This document shows, in pieces, positions 1 to 12,780 of a stretch of DNA of 64,000 nt. Source of the DNA: Apis mellifera (taxonomy: Eukaryota > Arthropoda > Insecta > Hymenoptera > Apidae); the NCBI RefSeq assembly GCF_003254395.2, contig NC_037652.1:2195001-2259000 (forward strand). Direction: 5' to 3'. Under the pieces are notes generated by a model. That model saw only the letters and a program-made list of their open reading frames with translations, was not told the DNA's origin and made no database searches. Both the position numbers and the translations under genes were made by a program. Every line of letters begins with the position of its first letter. Position 1 is the stretch's first letter.

Positions 1-235
1 AAGTTAAAATAAGTGAACATAGGGAAAAGTTTATATCGAAAGAATCATTACATGGTTATCCAATACATTTGGTTATATCAGAATGGGAGAAAGTAACCAT
101 TGAAGAAGATTCAGGAGAGGGTAAAAGAATAAAATCGGAAATTTTAGTACCATATCAGCCATCCATTCACTTGCAGAAATTTTTGACTGCTATTAATAAA
201 GATTTAAATAAAATAATACCGCACACACTCCCAAA
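1..235 (+). CDS. COG1: COG1 exon (partial at window edge)
   Basis: Open from base 3 in one frame (VKISEHREKF...PHTLP). The donor is CCAAA|GTAAGT at 235/236 and leaves two bases (AA) of a Lys codon, completed by the first base of the next exon. Confidence 0.85.
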
Positions 236-1379
236 GTAAGTTTCAAATTATCATTTATATAAATTAAATTTTAATTTTTTTAATTTTAATTTTTTATTAT
301 AGAAAAGTATTACATGAAGTTATAGAAGATGTTGTAACGGAATTATTAAATCATATAATTGTATTCAATGATGCAAATCTTTCTCAAAAGCAAGCCTTTC
401 AAGTATTATTTGATATAAAATACTCTAGTCTACTTATGATACCTCGTGAAAATAAAATTCTAATTGATCTCTCAAACAAATCATGTGAAACTATATTATC
501 TAAAATTGATCCGTTCGATTATGATGTTTTTAATCCTTTCATTCATACTAATGTGAAGAAAAGTGTTCAAAGATCTTTGGTATGTATTTGTTTAATTAAT
601 CAACATTTAATCAACATTCACATTTTAATTATTTCAATTTTCATTTTCAGCTCATATTAGGAAATCTTATACCTCATTTGGAACAGTTACATTCAATTTT
701 AGGTGCACGAAGCGAATATAATAATATTGAAGGAGTAAAATCAGATTTGCCAACAGTATTAGCTTTATATACAGGAGCACCTTGGTTTCCACCTTTAACT
801 GTAACAGCTCCAGCGAAAAATTTACCTCTTGTTACTGCAACTCTTCCAGAAAAAACACAGGTAAATCACATTTTTTTAATTTCAAAAATATATTATTAAA
901 TATATTTGAATTATATAAAATTTCATTTAAATATTATTTTATGAAATTATTTTTGTTGCTTATTTATACATGAATATTTGTTTCATGTAAATACATATAG
1001 ATTGCTTTCATGATAGATATTTCATGTACCTTTAGATTGCCAGAATATACACATACATACATAGTTCGCGCATTTGATTGTGGTAAGAAAACGATCTTAC
1101 ATCTTTACATCTTGTTAAAGTTCTTATGCTTAAATTAACAAATTAACGAAGCATATGTTTCAGATGTGTTAAATTATATTTTTTTGTTGAAATTAATATT
1201 TAAAAGAAGACTTAAATTTTATATAATGTAAAATTTTTATTTAATTTTTTATGTTAATTTAGCGTAAAAAAACTACTAGCAAGGAAACTACAAAAAGTGA
1301 TTCAGCAGGAGCTACAATCAAATCTGGGGCAGCGGCATTTTTTGGGGCAATGGGCTCAGATTGGTTTGGTAGTAGTTAA
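1..1379 (+). CDS. COG1: Conserved oligomeric Golgi complex subunit 1, C-terminal part (5' end outside window)
   Basis: COG1 belongs to lobe A of the eight-subunit COG tethering complex, which acts on the cytosolic face of the Golgi in retrograde intra-Golgi transport and so keeps glycosylation enzymes in place. Seen: four exons (1-235, 303-579, 651-860, 1263-1379) join in frame through GT/AG introns and end at TAA 1377-1379, giving about 278 residues after a partial first codon. The segment IDPFDYDVFNPFIHTNV followed by VQRS matches the IDPFDLDVFTPHLNSN...VQR block near the C-terminus of vertebrate COG1. Upstream, a FQVLFDIKY block fits the family's LLFDLRY block. The tail is Lys/Thr-rich and ends GAAAFFGAMGSDWFGSS. 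Vertebrate COG1 is about 980 residues, so roughly the last quarter to third is here. The family call rests on remembered motifs, not a search. Confidence 0.88.
303..579 (+). CDS. COG1: COG1 exon
   Basis: Acceptor TTATAG|AAAAGT, donor TTTG|GTATGT, ending in phase 0. It encodes the helical stretch KVLHEVIEDVVTELLNHI, then the LLMIPRENK and IDPFDYDVF blocks diagnostic of the family. Confidence 0.88.
651..860 (+). CDS. COG1: COG1 exon
   Basis: Acceptor TTTTCAG|CTC, donor CACAG|GTAAAT; exactly 70 codons, phase 0 at both ends. It starts LILGNLIPHLEQLHS and carries the Pro-rich segment YTGAPWFPPLTVTAP. Confidence 0.86.
861..1262 (+). other. COG1: Last intron of COG1
   Basis: 402 bases, AT-rich, donor GTAAAT and acceptor TTAATTTAG. 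No coding potential or structured element seen. Confidence 0.8.
1263..1379 (+). CDS. COG1: COG1 terminal exon
   Basis: Phase-0 start after TTTAG. It encodes a Lys/Thr-rich linker (RKKTTSKETTKSDS) and a short hydrophobic, aromatic tail (FFGAMGSDWFGSS) before TAA. Confidence 0.84.
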   Translation, partial: RKKTTSKETTKSDSAGATIKSGAAAFFGAMGSDWFGSS

Positions 1380-1740
1380 TTTATTTATTTAATTTTTAAC
1401 TTGATATAAAAATTGTAAATATTTATTATATGTATATATACGCTAAGTATATTCATGTAAATATCTTACTATTCAATTGCCTTTTTGACAGCAATGTCAG
1501 TATTGAATAAAATATTTTATATAGCCTTTAAATCTTTATGATTTTTTTCGAATATTAATTACATTTCTTTATAATTTTTAAAAAATTTTTTTTTAACATT
1601 AACTTTTTAACATTCGCTTAAAAAATTTTGTAAATTACTGAGAAATTAAATAATAAGTTTATTTACAAACACTGTGTCATAATTTTATATAATCCTGCAC
1701 ATTTTTAATTTTCAAATATTTTCTCAGGTACAGATAGGTT
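1380..1740 (+). other. COG1: COG1 3' UTR and poly(A) signal region
   Basis: AT-rich sequence after the stop codon. An AATAAA hexamer lies at 1506-1511, about 130 bases past the stop, and is the best cleavage signal candidate. Confidence 0.55.
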
Positions 1741-1751
1741 ATACCGTATGC

Positions 1752-1760
1752 TAGCGCCAC
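1752..1760 (-). promoter_or_regulatory. CTCF-like motif (first of a pair)
   Basis: TAGCGCCAC on the + strand, flanked by AGCTGG; the reverse complement is GTGGCGCTA. This fits the AGGTGGCGC-type core known for insect CTCF. It lies between the COG1 3' end and the next transcription start, where an insulator would be expected. Inference from motif only. Confidence 0.35.
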
Positions 1761-1890
1761 AGCTGGACAATTCTTGTATTAAATTTCAAATGTCATCGAT
1801 CGCATGCGAAATTGTTTTATAATTTTTACTTAATAAAAACAATGTAAAATAACAAATAAGTATTCAACTAGTGAAAATTATATATACGTG

Positions 1891-1894
<4 letters not shown>

Positions 1895-1930
<36 letters not shown>
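1895..1930. repeat. (TA)18 microsatellite
   Basis: Thirty-six bases of uninterrupted TA dinucleotides in the spacer between COG1 and the next transcription unit. Confidence 0.95.
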
Positions 1931-1936
<6 letters not shown>

Positions 1937-2039
1937 CAGTCCACACTTAGTAGTAAATATGAATGTAATTTGTTTCCTAAATCTTGAAATAATTTCATAA
2001 TAGCGTATGATAAAAATGAATTAAAATTGTCTTAAATGA

Positions 2040-2350
2040 AAGAAAAAACTCTTCAATTTTTCCGATCGTATACAAACTCAAGCATTCGATTTGTACATAT
2101 ACGTGGATTCAATTTCAATTTGATCATCGACCGCGACGCGTTGTTTAAAATTTGTCGAGCGTTTGTAGCGCCACCGGTGGAAGAGATAAAGATAGAGGAA
2201 GAGGACGCATCGATAACTAGATGAAGATGGAACGACTGAAAGTATCGCGGGCAGTTACGCAATTACTTTTGAGGGGCAAGAGGGAGAGACAAGTGGCAAA
2301 ATACGCCAGCGCAGTGTAGTACACGTTTTGGTATACGGCAAGATGGCCGG
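2040..2350 (+). promoter_or_regulatory. GC-richer promoter / 5' leader of the candidate 2351 exon
   Basis: Base composition rises sharply here, with many CpG (for example ACCGCGACGCGT near 2130-2140). No TATA box stands out. The region leads directly into the candidate first exon and its strong GT donor at 2480, so it probably contains a dispersed transcription start. Confidence 0.4.
2166..2175 (-). promoter_or_regulatory. CTCF-like motif (second of a pair)
   Basis: TAGCGCCACC followed by GGTGG; the reverse complement GGTGGCGCTA matches the insect CTCF core more closely than the first copy at 1752. Both copies share the same orientation and sit about 414 bases apart. Confidence 0.4.
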
Positions 2351-2479
2351 ATGGGCCCATCTGTGGTGATATCGGTCGTAAGGCGTTCTCAATCACATTT
2401 GAAGAAAAAGCAACAATACGAAACCCTTCAACTTCAAGAATATCGCTTGGACACTTTGTATCATCATCGGCATCAAATG
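2351..2479 (+). CDS. Candidate alternative first coding exon (43 codons), possibly of the Rab32 unit
   Basis: From ATG 2351 the frame stays open for 43 codons (MGPSVVISVVRRSQSHL..., ending HHRHQM) and then meets a near-perfect donor, ATG|GTGAGTG, at 2479/2480. It ends in phase 0. That matches the phase of the exon at 48534 and of the candidate exon at 22423, if the latter begins at 22393. The peptide is basic and resembles no family I recognise. The start is uncertain: an ATG at 2343 in better context opens an 8-codon uORF (2343-2369) that overlaps this ATG, and the next ATG in frame is the last codon of the exon (2477-2479). It could therefore be a mostly noncoding leader exon. The link to Rab32, with about 46 kb of intron, is inference. 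Confidence 0.4.
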
Positions 2480-3632
2480 GTGAGTGAAAACATTTTTTAA
2501 TTTCGTTTTGCCGCTCATAAGAAAAACATACGATTCGGTGCGTGCGACGTTTCGCGCGCTGTTTTTGAAATTCTAGCAGACTACCCGGGAATTTGCGTGT
2601 CTCAAAAGTCGTCTGCTATAGTGGTTGTATAGCATTGAAAATATATATCGCGAAGTTTGGAATAAATAATTGAATTTGAATAATGCAAACGTTAAATACA
2701 TCAAATAATGTCAGATAATTTTATCCTACTTTAAAACTTGGAAATATTTTATAACATAATTCATTATGGTGCTATATAATATTAAAATTTTTACGAGAAA
2801 TTTCAATGTATTGAAATCATTATAATTTTAATCTCGAAGAATAACTTAAGATTAAAGTTGTTTAAATGTCTCTGAAACAGCGATAAGTTATTGTCGTAAT
2901 GTTTTGATTAGCGTATTATTAATCTATATTTTTCATCAATTTATATTGATGTAAAACATGATATTTACTGATTTTTTATTTTTATTAAGTGTTAGAAATT
3001 TAGATAAATATGTTAGAAATTTTTTGTCAGATTTTAATTCATGTAAATGATAATCTATGCCATCTATAGAATATGTAAATTGTGATCGAATATAAGAGAT
3101 TAATATGCATGTATTAGCGACAAGAACATTATTTTAAACTCGAAAATATTATAATTAAATTTAAATTCAGATTATAAATGGAATATAACATACATGTAAT
3201 GTCTAAAAATGAATATTGAAATTGCAATATATATTTACTTATTTTTATTTATAATTACATTATATTATATTATATTATAAATTAATTTATAATTACATTT
3301 TTCAAGAAAGATAAAAGAAGATAAAACAATAACATTTATAATAATAGAAAATTAAAATAACTAAATTAAGCTTTATATGATATCATGAAAATTAATCCAT
3401 GTGGTTTTTTGTTGATTAATTGTTCGAGTGCTCGAAAAAATCGATAAAAAACATTTAGGTTGATGACCGACTTTTCTTTTTATATGATGGCAAAATTCAC
3501 CATCAAAACAAACGACAAGAGGTTGGATAAAGGCCAACTCTACGGTAGGCTGCATCGCGAGAACAAAAAATCTTTGCACTTGTGATATTGAGCGGAAACA
3601 GTTGCGATGCGGCACCACGCGGTCATTTCCCT

Positions 3633-3653
3633 GGTGAAATGTTACATTTCACC
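3633..3653. repeat. Perfect 9-bp inverted repeat (hairpin)
   Basis: GGTGAAATG, loop TTA, CATTTCACC. Both 9-base arms pair perfectly. It sits at the edge of a GC-richer block (3440-3660) within otherwise AT-rich DNA. A structured RNA or a protein-binding palindrome is possible; no known family recognised. Confidence 0.6.
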
Positions 3654-5146
3654 TTTGCTATCTGAGAAAGAGGAAGTGCGTCAATTGAATCATATATTTT
3701 AAATAACACATGTCGATCTGTCTTTTTATTAATTCATCTCATAAACCATATTTATCTTTTATTTATTCTTATTTATTCGTTCAAATGTAAGGTTACAACA
3801 CAATTATTATTTCATTATTATTTTAAAGTATAACTTTTTATTGAATGATTAAATGATAATTGAATTATTATAATAATTAATATAATAATATAAATATATA
3901 TTTCTTTTATTTATAACATTTTATATTGTATATTATAAAGAAAAAAAAAGTAAAAAATATTTCATTCATAGAAAAATTTACATTTTAAAAATTTTCTAAC
4001 AATTTTAAAAACATTCATGGTACAGATTTAGCAAAGAATTTTAAATATAATTTTAATTTATAGGATTACGTTATATTAGTGTTGAACAATTAGATTTATA
4101 GTAATAATATATTTATGTGCATAAATTTATAATTTTCTTTACTTGTTTTGACAAATATTTCTTTTTTATCGTTGTAACCTTGGTTCTTCAATTTCTTTAT
4201 TTGCTCTCAGAAAAATAGATGGTGAAGATATCAGACTAGAGTATTTTTTTTTCCACTTGGTAACATTTACCACAAACAAGTTACTGTTTTAATGTTTTCT
4301 CTTTTCATATTAAATTGCATAAGATGATTAAAAGAATGTTTCGTAAGAATAATGATGCTATATGGCTGCAGGATATTATATATAATTTATAAAATATAAT
4401 TATATATAATTATATATAATTTGTAATTTCATTAATTTTTATTTATTATATCATACTTAATCATAAATGATAATTATTTTATTTTTTAATTATTGAAAAC
4501 TATTTAAAAAATTTTTTAAAATCTTTAAATAGATTTTCTATTTTTAATTATTCGAATATATTATTATTTCAGAGTAAAAAAAAAAATTGTTGTACTGAAA
4601 TCACCTGTTGCATCGTTTTTGTGTCTATTTGCAAAAACTAAATCTGAATCAACGAAGTGTCCGTTTTCAAAATTTCATCACGTTACAATTAATTTAAATT
4701 GTTTTTGAATAATTGAATGTTCTCTTTTGAAATGATCTTTTTATTTTTTTCTCGTTTGTTTCACATGAATAATATAACGATAGTGAAAGTAATTCATTTA
4801 ATATATATTTTTTAATTGAGTTTTATACCTTTTTATGCATTATTTATAATATTTTTAATATTAGAATGTGATTAGAAAAAAGATAATGGATTATTTATTT
4901 TAATTATATTAAATTATTATTATTATTATTAAAAAATATTATTAAATTATTTTAATATTAAAAACCTATAATAAATTGTTTGCTTTTTAATGAAATTTCT
5001 TTATATCGTTTATTATGTGATATAATTTTTTTTTAAATATTATATTATAAGTATTTAAAAATTGTTAAAAATTATTTTCTTTTTGTTGCATAATTCTCAA
5101 TTTATTTTGCAAATTTCAAGATAAATTTGTTTTATTTCTTTTTTAT

Positions 5147-5168
5147 TATATATATATATATATATATA
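5147..5168. repeat. (TA)11 microsatellite
   Basis: Twenty-two bases of TA dinucleotide in the long gene-free stretch. Confidence 0.9.
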
Positions 5169-8100
5169 TGTATGTTTATTATTTATTTTTTTTGTTGTTT
5201 TCGTTTGTTACAATTGATTGTAATTATTGTTATCTTTAATATATCAATGATATGATATTAGATAGATCAAATAACATTTAAAAAGATAAAAATTAATTCA
5301 AATGTGTTTTATTTTATTAGCCATTTTAATAGGATCGTCATTACTTTTTTAACTAATTATTTAATTATAAAAAAACATTTAATATTAATTATATATAATA
5401 TTAGTTATATATAATATAAAATTAATAATTTTTAATTATATATATTTAATCGGTTAATATTCAATTTTTTTGATTAAATTCTTATTAAAATATTAAGAAG
5501 ATAAATTTTTTATAATAAATTATAAATAACAATAAATAGAAAAAAATAAATATTATATATATTTTATAAATAAATTATTGTGATTTTAATTATTTTTATT
5601 TTTGAATTCAATTATAAAGATCAATGATGAAAATAAATAAACAATTAAGTGATAATTATATAAATATGTAAGAGAGTGAGAAATAAATTTTTTAAATTAA
5701 CTATATATAAAAAATTTACAATGATGATACAAAAAATTTAATTTAATATGAATTTTATTTTTGTTATACTTTTATTATACTTATTATATTTATAGATTTA
5801 GAATTTTGATTTATATTACACTTTATTATTATTGTAAAAAATTTTATTGATTCCAAATTTTGATTGATAAAACTAACAAAATCATTCCCAAAAAATAATC
5901 ATCATTTAACTGTCCAATAGAAGAAGAAATCTAATATAATTAAACAATCAATAATAAACTTATCGATGCAATAAATCTATCCTATGCCTATTTTTTGTTA
6001 CAGATATATCAGATTATATTATCTTATATTATTATTTTATATCGTATTATATTTTCATTCTATATCTGTTATCTCAATTTATTTTCATTTTATTGTTGGA
6101 TATTACTGAATCTGATCTATATTATATTGCTGATAGTATAGTACTAATAATACAAAAAAGAAAAAGATAAAAGTCTAGAATCTTGTAAGAAAATTTCAAA
6201 ATACTATTAGTAATATTAATAAACCATTCTTATATGAATATTTTTATAATGATAAAATTTAAAAAAATTGAAGTTAGCTTATATCTATTTTAATAAAGAT
6301 AAAAAAAGATAATTACTATAATATTATTATATTATAATAATAATTTATAAAATATAAATTTTATAAATTTTAACATTAAAATTACCATTTACATTTATTT
6401 TTTATATATTTGTTCTAAATCTAATAATATTTATCAATGTTAATATATATTCTATCAGTAAAATATTCGCAAAAAGTATTTTAACTTCAATCAAATCATT
6501 CTTATTTAAAAATACAAAATATTGGAAAAATTTAATCTGCATCATTACTATTTTTATTTACTATTAATTTTATACTATTAATTTATCATTTTACTATACC
6601 ATGACTTCATATCTATCAAATAATTCATTCAAAATTATATCTACTTTCTACTTTCAATTTATATCATATATCGTCTATCATTTCGTGATCAAGAAAATTG
6701 AACTTATTAATCGATTAAGCTTTCACTACTAAAATTTTATCTTTACGATATTTCGTCTCGATAATCCTTGAAATGATTTTATTTTATCTAATCAGTCGGA
6801 AGACTGTCGCCAACCTGAAACGTAACAGAATTGAATGGAAAAATATCGGAATGAAAAAGAAAGAATCGATGCCTAAGCTTGATAAACGATCAATGATTGA
6901 AATTATCGCTGAAATTGATATCGATTCAAGATCGGATAAATTAAGCAAATTGAGGAATCAATTATTTGATGACGATCATTTAATAGAAATCAATGTATAA
7001 GAAAATGGAAAATTATTTATTCTGCAAAATTTGATAAAAAAAAATAATTATATTCAATTTTCGTACTATTCTTTAGTTTATTTTTATTTTATTTTTTTTG
7101 TGAATGAGAATGGAAGAATATTCTTTTCTTTTTTTTTTTTTGGAAATTTGATAAATATAATTTATTAAATCTATTATATGGATCTTAAGTCTTTCTTAAA
7201 TTTGTTCATTTTCTATATTATGATTTAAAAATATTTAAGTAATTTATATTTTCGATTCGCGATTATCTCTATTTTTTAGTATTTTTTAGTATATTATTTA
7301 GTATTATATTATGGTATTATAGTATATTATGTATATATAATTTTGAAAATCATATATTTATTTCTTTCAAGCTTCATCTATATCAAAATTGTTTTTTTCT
7401 TGATTTATTGCAATTTATTTTCGAGTCAATTTCTTTTGTTTATGATAAATCATAAAATCGATTATTTTTTTTATTTTTTTAAATAAAATATCTTACTTTC
7501 ACAATTTCTTATTATTTTTTTTTTATTATCTTTTGTTCGAATTGTACAATCGCAATTCATCTTTTATTTAAGCAATATCTAATCTTAACCTCATACAATA
7601 AATATTTAAAAATTATTTTGACTTGCAAAATTAAATTCTATGATAATAAAATAATAAAATAATAAAATATTTTTAAAAAATTAACAAATTATTAAATTGT
7701 ATAAAAAAATTACATAAATGTTTCACAAATTTATTGTATCTCTTGCAAAAACTTAAATTATTATAAATGTATAATATATAAATTTATAATAAAAGCAATT
7801 CATTTTTCACACTGAACTTAAATTTTAAAACTAAGGAAATGCTTTACAAAATTTTTAAAACACAAATATTTTATAACTAATTCCCAAATTCACAAATTTA
7901 ATTTTCAAAATTAGATAAATTTAGAATGCTTACAAATTTTCAAATTATTTTAATAAAATATCAAAAATAATTCTTCAAATTAATTCTCATTATTGTCATA
8001 ATCTTATACATAATTTCTAAAAAACTATATAAATTTTTTTCTCTTATTTTCTCAAAATAATACAATTTTTTTTTTAAATATTTTCAAAAAAATAAACTGT

Positions 8101-8189
8101 TCTTTCAATCAATCCTCATCGATAATTCCTTTAAAATCATTCGCTATTTCATTGAAAATCAGGCATTTGAAATAGGGTTAAAAAAAGGC

Positions 8190-8480
8190 TTAACCGCTCC
8201 TCGATTATTTTTCCTTCTGATTTTATTCAAACCGGTCGGATTAAAGTTGTGATCGAACGTATCGCGAAAGAATACGAAATACGATCGAGTTTCGTCGTGG
8301 AAGACGTCGATAACCCAGATCGGATCGGATTTGTGGTTATTTCGACATGCAGAAAACGCGAGAACTTCCCTTTTTTAAAAATAGTGAAAACGCGGATTTT
8401 CGTTTCAAATTTAAACGAATTTCAAGCGAAATTGTCTCGTCTTTCTAACGATATTCGTTTCGTAATAGAATTAAATTAGG
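8190..8480. other. GC-richer island, function unknown
   Basis: CpG-containing block (ACGATCGAGTTTCGTCG type sequence) with an open + frame of about 76 codons ending at TAG 8477-8479. The frame begins with a non-ATG codon and the peptide resembles nothing known. Sequence before it is C-biased and after it G-biased, as around real + strand exons in this window. Conserved noncoding DNA or an unrecognised leader exon. Confidence 0.3.
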
Positions 8481-11400
8481 TTAAAATGTAAATTAATAAA
8501 AAATTTGAAATAAAAGACGATTAATAATCATTTGGAAATGTTTGATTTCTAAATTGTTTAAATAGAGTTTGCTTGAAATGGTTTTTCTTTTTTATTTACT
8601 TGTATATAATAGAAATAGGTTTTAATTAATTATTAAAATTTCTTATGTGATAAATAATATACGTGATTAAATATAAAAAATATGTGGAATTATTATATGA
8701 ATGAATAATCAAAGAACGATATGTTCTCGTTCATATAATAATAATATATGAACAATTATAATAATAATATATGAACTCATAATAATAAAAGTAATACATC
8801 GAAACGATGTAAATCGAGCTATATTTGTATTTTCTTTTTATTCGAATTCAAAATAATTTCTGTGCAATTTATTTATTTATTTAGAATATTTTCTAATTTC
8901 ATGGTATTTCAATTTTCTTTAAAAATGATTTAAATGTTCTGTTGGAAATCATTTGGAAAGAAAAATTTTGAAAAACTTCCTGAAATAAAGATTATCAATA
9001 TCGAATTTTAATTATTATATAAATATGTTTCTAATGTTATATAAATATAAATATTTCTATTTTTCAAGATAAATATTTTTTCTTAAATATGTGTATATAA
9101 ATATTTATAATCAAATCGATAAAAAATTCAATTTGATCGAATTATTCCACCATTCATTTGCAAATTACAGAAATATCAATGGATATCGTGTGCATGTATT
9201 CTATATTGCCATTGGGATTAATATTTTGCAAATACTTTAAAAGCACCCAGGGCAAAATATTCATGCATAATTGTAAAATCGATTCTAAAAATTTATCAGC
9301 CAGAATAATTCAATCCTCTTTTAATTTTCCAATCGTTTAACTTTAAAAAAAATTTTATAAAAATATTCATATAAATAAAGCACGATTCATTTATTCGAAG
9401 GATTATTTTAAAAATTTTCTCGTGAAAAAGAGAATTTTCCCTAAAAATTATGAAAAATAAATATTTATTTGAAAAAATAGACGATTCTAAATAGTTAATG
9501 GTAAAAAAAAAAGAAAATTTAAAATAATATTTTTGGATATTTTTTTTTATCTTTTATAAATTCAGAAAATATTGATATATTTGTATTTAATTAAGTTTTG
9601 ATTGTATAGTTTGAATTTTTTGAATATTGAAAAGATTAATTAATAATAATAAAGATTATTATTCTTGTCAATTTTTTTTTTAATAAAATATATATCATGT
9701 TTCTAAAAAGATGGTTTTCCAAAAAATCAATTTATTGCAAATGGATACAAATAATAGATAAAAATGGATAAAAGAATTGTGTGATTCATAAAAGAAACAA
9801 TTAAAAATCTTTGATAAACAACAGTTTGTCGATTCGTTATCGTTATCACTTGGCCTATCTTGCTACCGTGTGATCTTCATGTATTTGTTATCGAATTCAT
9901 TCTGATTCATTCTGATCTTTCTTTCAAAATTTCTATACTTTGTAATAGATATTTTTTGTTTTTATTTTTCATTGTATCATTTCTTCAGTATCTTTTAATA
10001 TTTTAATAAAGTTCTTTTAAAAATAAATAAAACCACTATATTTATATTTATAATTATTATTATATTTATATATATTACTATATTTATATTTATGTTATTA
10101 ATATAAAAAGCTACAAAATTTTAATGTTATAAGTAATTATTGTAATTATTAATAATTATATATACAATTATATATAATTATTAATAAAACTATATTAAAT
10201 ATTAATAAGATATAAAATTTGCAAAATGTATTAATATAAAAAAAAATAAATATTTAAATATATATCTAAATTAATATATAACTTAATATAAACTATAAAA
10301 CTTAGTGAAAATAACATTAATTAAGAAAGCTTGAAAAATATTTATTATGCATGAACAAATATTTCTTTTGCATCAAAAAATTAATAAAATATTATATAAT
10401 AATAATATCTGTAATTATTAATTAAAAACTATATTAATTAAAAATTAATTATATAAAACATTAGTAGATAAAAAATGAAAAAATAAACGTATAGCTATAT
10501 AAAATATTAATTAAAATGATATGTATATATTATTATATGAATATGTAATAATATGCATTAAAAAAACTTTAATAAACTTCAATAAACTTTAATTAAAACG
10601 CAATATTGTTATTATTATAAATACTCGTGATGTTTAAATGAAACAAATTGAATCGTAAAAACCTTGTATGCGTAGTATGTTAGTCGAGGACAATTGATTC
10701 GAGATAGTCTGATCACACACTGGGGTAATACTACTGAAAACTTTTCCAGTGATTTTAAATTGAATTAAATGAACCTGACCGCGAGTCAGAGGCGCGCAAT
10801 TTTGATTGGAATTAAATTTCACGGTTATAATTGGACTCCTTTTAATTCTATCAATATGTGTTTTGTTAAAATTTTAATGGCTTGTTAATATTACTATATT
10901 GATTATTTTCTCATTTTACTAATTATTCATACGTATCTCATTTTGATTGCTTAGAATTTTAATAATAATATTTTAATTAATGAATTTTATTTATTTTTTG
11001 GTTTTTTATTGGAGATTAACATTTTGATGAATTTTTATTATGTAAATTAATTTATGGTTATTTGTATAGAAAGATGTTATTACAATATGTCAATTGCATG
11101 TAAAAAACACGTGTATCAATAACACAACTACGTCTTACGTTTTATTACAACGTTATAATAACAGACGATAGGTGTGTTTAACGAGGTGTGCAACTGTTGA
11201 TATATCTTATTTGAATCGTGATTAATTGAGCCGTGCCTTTTAATTCATTATATGTTCTATTGATGGTAGAAAGAAAAATCGAATACTATTACGTTATTAC
11301 TACACGTGATTACTCAAAGTCTTAGAAGAGCTTCTATTTAAGTAGAATAATATTTAATATTTTAATTTCATATCAATTATTACATAATTAAAATTATTTT

Positions 11401-12780
11401 TTATAAACATTAGTATTTTTATAGATATAAATATAAAATAATTTATTTCTTATTTTTTTTTATTATATACTCTTATTGAAGTTTAAAGTTAGTTTAAAAA
11501 AAATCTATAATATTATTATTAAAATATAATATTAATAATATATGTATGACTGACAGAATTTTAGAATAATTTTTATTTTAAATAAATTACTATTAAATAA
11601 TTATTTTATGAATGAAATAATATTTAATATTTTTTTTTTTTGTAAATAGTAATATTGTATATATTTTTGAAAATATTTATTGATATATCATTATTTAAAG
11701 TGTCAATTATTTTTTGAGAAAATTGTTTCTTTTAAATATATACATATATACATATGAGTCATATTTTAATTTTATGTCTTTTATATAATACTTGATCATA
11801 ATTTTTTAATTAAAAATTTAAAGATAAAATATTTTAATTAATAATTTTAAAAAGATAAAGAAATTTATCAAAAATCTTCCAGATATCAAGTATTATCAAT
11901 ATTACGTACTTTAAAATATTTCAAAAAAAATATTCATATTTATAATTAAATATTCTAAAAAAAATTCTTTTTCCAAGAAATTTTTCAAAAACATAAATTT
12001 TTTTAAAGTAATTTTCTCATAAATTACAAATAATTCTCAAAATTTTAAAAAGTAAAATTTAAAAAATTCCAAATTCAATCATATAAATATCCTCGAAATG
12101 CAACCATATATTAAATTATCAATATATTGAAATTAATAGTGATAAAAGTAAAAAAATCTAAGTAAAATAGCAAAATCGAGAAAGAGGAAATCATTGAATT
12201 TTGAGATCATTGGTCGTCTATAATCGTTAAGATTAATTGGTATTTAATTTGTTTGATCAAGTTCCTAATTGATCGGCACCTTGAACCTTTAACTCTTATC
12301 TTTCTTTCGTATTTTCAAATGAAAAAAAAAAAAAAAAGAAAAATTATAAATCGTCGTTGATATCGAGGCAATGCACCGACCAGATAAAACCTACGATAGT
12401 TGGAAAGTAAACATTGTCGAACTACGTGCGTTTTACACTCGAAACATATTAAAGAAATATTTCTATGATAGGATATAATTACGTGATTCAGAAACTTGCA
12501 GCGCAATTCATTTTCATTTCTATGAATTAAAATAGAGAGTGCTTATTTCACACGTTGTGAATATTGAGGATTGAGGAATTTCTTGAATGAAAATTAAAAA
12601 ATACTAATCCATATTAATATTTATGTTTCATTAATTCATTTTTACTTTTCAAGAAATTTTTTAATTCAAAATATAAAAAAATTTATAATCTGAACTTCAA
12701 GTTAAAATAATATTTTATAATTTATAGTAATTAGGTTAAATTAAGTTTTATTCTAGTTGCTTATTATATCAATTATTTGC
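8481..12780. other. Gene-free stretch with minor GC-richer patches
   Basis: AT-rich throughout. Patches with more CpG lie at 10630-10830 (around GCGAGTCAGAGGCGCGC), 11105-11245 and 12340-12500. None has a convincing exon with matching splice sites and none looks like an RNA gene I know. Regulatory DNA inside a long intron is the simplest reading. Confidence 0.4.

Larger units (their letters stand above)
2480..8160. other. Gene-free AT-rich stretch (probable intron)
   Basis: Very AT-rich, with homopolymer A and T runs and a (TA)11 repeat at 5147-5168. A GC-richer patch at 3440-3660 contains the perfect hairpin listed separately. Open frames such as 6773-7000 have intron-like composition and no recognisable domain. 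No coding exon seen. Confidence 0.6.

Noticed and set aside
3373..3618. 81-codon minus frame considered as a transposase remnant
   Set aside because: No transposase motif, terminal repeats or target duplication could be seen.
6773..7000. 75-codon ATG-led + frame
   Set aside because: AT-rich composition identical to the flanks, low-complexity Lys/Ile/Asp peptide, no splice sites or domain. Cannot be excluded as a tiny gene but nothing supports it.
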